This document shows, in pieces, positions 7,341-8,250 of a stretch of 8,250 bases of DNA. This stretch comes from DASZVN01 sp035547055. Lineage in GTDB: Bacteria > Pseudomonadota > Alphaproteobacteria > Rhizobiales > Methylopilaceae. A program made the position numbers and the translations under genes. The DNA is taken from positions 1 to 8,250 of the forward strand of contig DASZVN010000114.1 of assembly GCA_035547055.1 (NCBI GenBank), written 5' to 3'. The notes below the pieces were generated by a model. That model did not search any database. It was not told where the DNA came from and worked only from the letters and a program-made list of their open reading frames with translations. The stretch's first letter is position 1; each line of letters starts with the position of its first letter.

Positions 7341-8225
7341 TCAGAGCCCCGCGCCGAGCGCGGCGCGGCCGCGCAGGAACACGCCGCCGCGCACGAGGAG
7401 ATAGGCGAACAGGACGCCGTAGACGATGAAGTCCTTCCAGCCCGAGGAGATATAGCCGGCGCCGAGCGACTCGATCACGCCGATGAAGAGGCCGCCGAGC
7501 ACGGCGCGGGTCGGCGAGCGGAAGCCGCCGAGGATCGCGCCGACGAAGCCCTTGATGCTGTAGGTCACGCCGGCGTCCCAGCTCGCCAGGATGATGGGGG
7601 TGATGACGATGCCGGCAAGCGCGCCGGTGCCGCCGCCGACGGCGAAGATGATGACCCGGAGCCGCTCGGCATTGACGCCCATGAGGCGCGCGGCCTGGAG
7701 GTTGATCGAGCAGGCGCGCACCGCCCGCCCGGTCGCGGTGTAGCGCAGGAAGCCGAAGGTCGCGGCGAGGAGGATCGCCGTGGCGACCCACACCCAGACG
7801 CTCTGGATCGGCAGGATGGCGCCCGCCACCGTGAAGGCGCCGTCGCCGGAGAAGCCCGGCAGGGCCAGCGGATCCTTGCCGGCGACGATCAGGGTGACGC
7901 CGCGCAGCACCACGGCGACGCCGAAGGTGGTGGTGACCTGGATGAAATGGCCGCGATGGCGCACCGGGCGGAGCGTCAGGTATTCCTGCCCAGCGGCGGC
8001 GAGCACGCCCATCAGCGTCGCCGCCAGCGCCGCCAGCACGTAGGGCACGCCGAGCGTCAGGAAGAAGGCCGACCACATGCCGCCGATCATGACGAACTCG
8101 CCCTGGGCGAAGTTCAGCACGCCGGAGACGTTGGCGCAGAGGACGAAGCCGAGCGCGACCAGCGCGTAGACGCAGCCGGTCGTCAGCCCCGGCAGCAGAA
8201 GCTGAAAGAAGATGGCGGTGTCCAT
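7341..8225 (-). CDS. livH: Branched-chain amino acid type ABC transporter permease LivH
   Basis: This 294-residue inner-membrane permease has about eight hydrophobic segments, at roughly 8-31, 42-58, 60-79, 98-115, 140-161, 190-212, 226-256 and 264-280. LivH hallmarks are LLPGLTTGCVYALVALGF (10-27), NVSGVLNFAQGEF (32-44) and the coupling loop TGRAVRACSINLQAARLMGV (165-184). The GGFRSPTRAVLGG segment (233-245) before the last helices is also typical. It is the first gene of the operon seen here and would pair with the LivM half of the next gene, 3 bp downstream. The ATG at 8225 fits the usual LivH start, but only 25 bp of upstream sequence is present and shows no clear Shine-Dalgarno site. Promoter and any binding-protein gene lie outside the window. 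The substrate could be leucine, isoleucine or valine, but this family also imports urea, amides and aromatic acids, so it is not fixed. Confidence 0.93.
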   Translation of the reverse strand: MDTAIFFQLLLPGLTTGCVYALVALGFVLCANVSGVLNFAQGEFVMIGGMWSAFFLTLGVPYVLAALAATLMGVLAAAGQEYLTLRPVRHRGHFIQVTTTFGVAVVLRGVTLIVAGKDPLALPGFSGDGAFTVAGAILPIQSVWVWVATAILLAATFGFLRYTATGRAVRACSINLQAARLMGVNAERLRVIIFAVGGGTGALAGIVITPIILASWDAGVTYSIKGFVGAILGGFRSPTRAVLGGLFIGVIESLGAGYISSGWKDFIVYGVLFAYLLVRGGVFLRGRAALGAGL

Positions 8226-8250
8226 GCGGCTTGCACTGCGGCCGCCGCGT

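Noticed and set aside
5425..8076. 883-codon reverse ORF overlapping the whole transporter operon
   Set aside because: It is an alternative frame of livH, livM-livG and livF with Arg/Pro/Ala-rich, domain-free translation. The true frames show Walker motifs and membrane helices.

Overview
The window is very GC-rich with strong third-position G/C. Its genes, and especially its intergenic palindromic repeats, point to an alphaproteobacterium of the Hyphomicrobiales (Rhizobiales), probably near Bradyrhizobium, Rhodoplanes or Xanthobacteraceae. The placement rests on repeat families and gene style recalled from these genomes, not on a search.

Left part (1-2508). A serine-hydrolase-like membrane protein gene runs leftward off the window edge (start at 923). 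Divergent to it, across a 327-bp gap, is a complete UDP-glucose 4-epimerase gene (galE, 1251-2234). The gaps on both sides of galE each carry the same pair of palindromic elements: a type A element built on the ends GTCATG/CATGAC, followed about 10 bp later by a type B element built on GTCATTGCGAGCG/CTCGCAATGAC.

Middle part (2509-4744). Two tandem paralogous genes encode phytanoyl-CoA dioxygenase (PhyH) family Fe(II)/2-oxoglutarate oxygenases. Both keep the HxD...H iron triad and an arginine 11 residues after the distal histidine. A third repeat family (type C, GAGCATGATC/GATCATGCTC) sits between them, and another type A element follows the second gene. Their substrate cannot be read from the sequence.

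Right part (4754-8225). A leftward, tightly packed operon encodes a branched-chain amino acid type (HAAT/Liv) ABC importer: livH permease, a fused LivM permease-LivG ATPase in one 609-residue polypeptide, and livF ATPase. The genes are 3 bp apart or overlap by 26 bp. No periplasmic binding protein gene is in the window; it may lie beyond the right edge or elsewhere. The operon converges on the second PhyH gene, with a type A palindrome in the gap.

No convincing new defence, mobile or biosynthetic system is visible. The items most worth a second look are the tandem oxygenase pair, the repeat architecture (including one type A copy in the opposite orientation), the LivM-LivG fusion and the membrane-inserted hydrolase.
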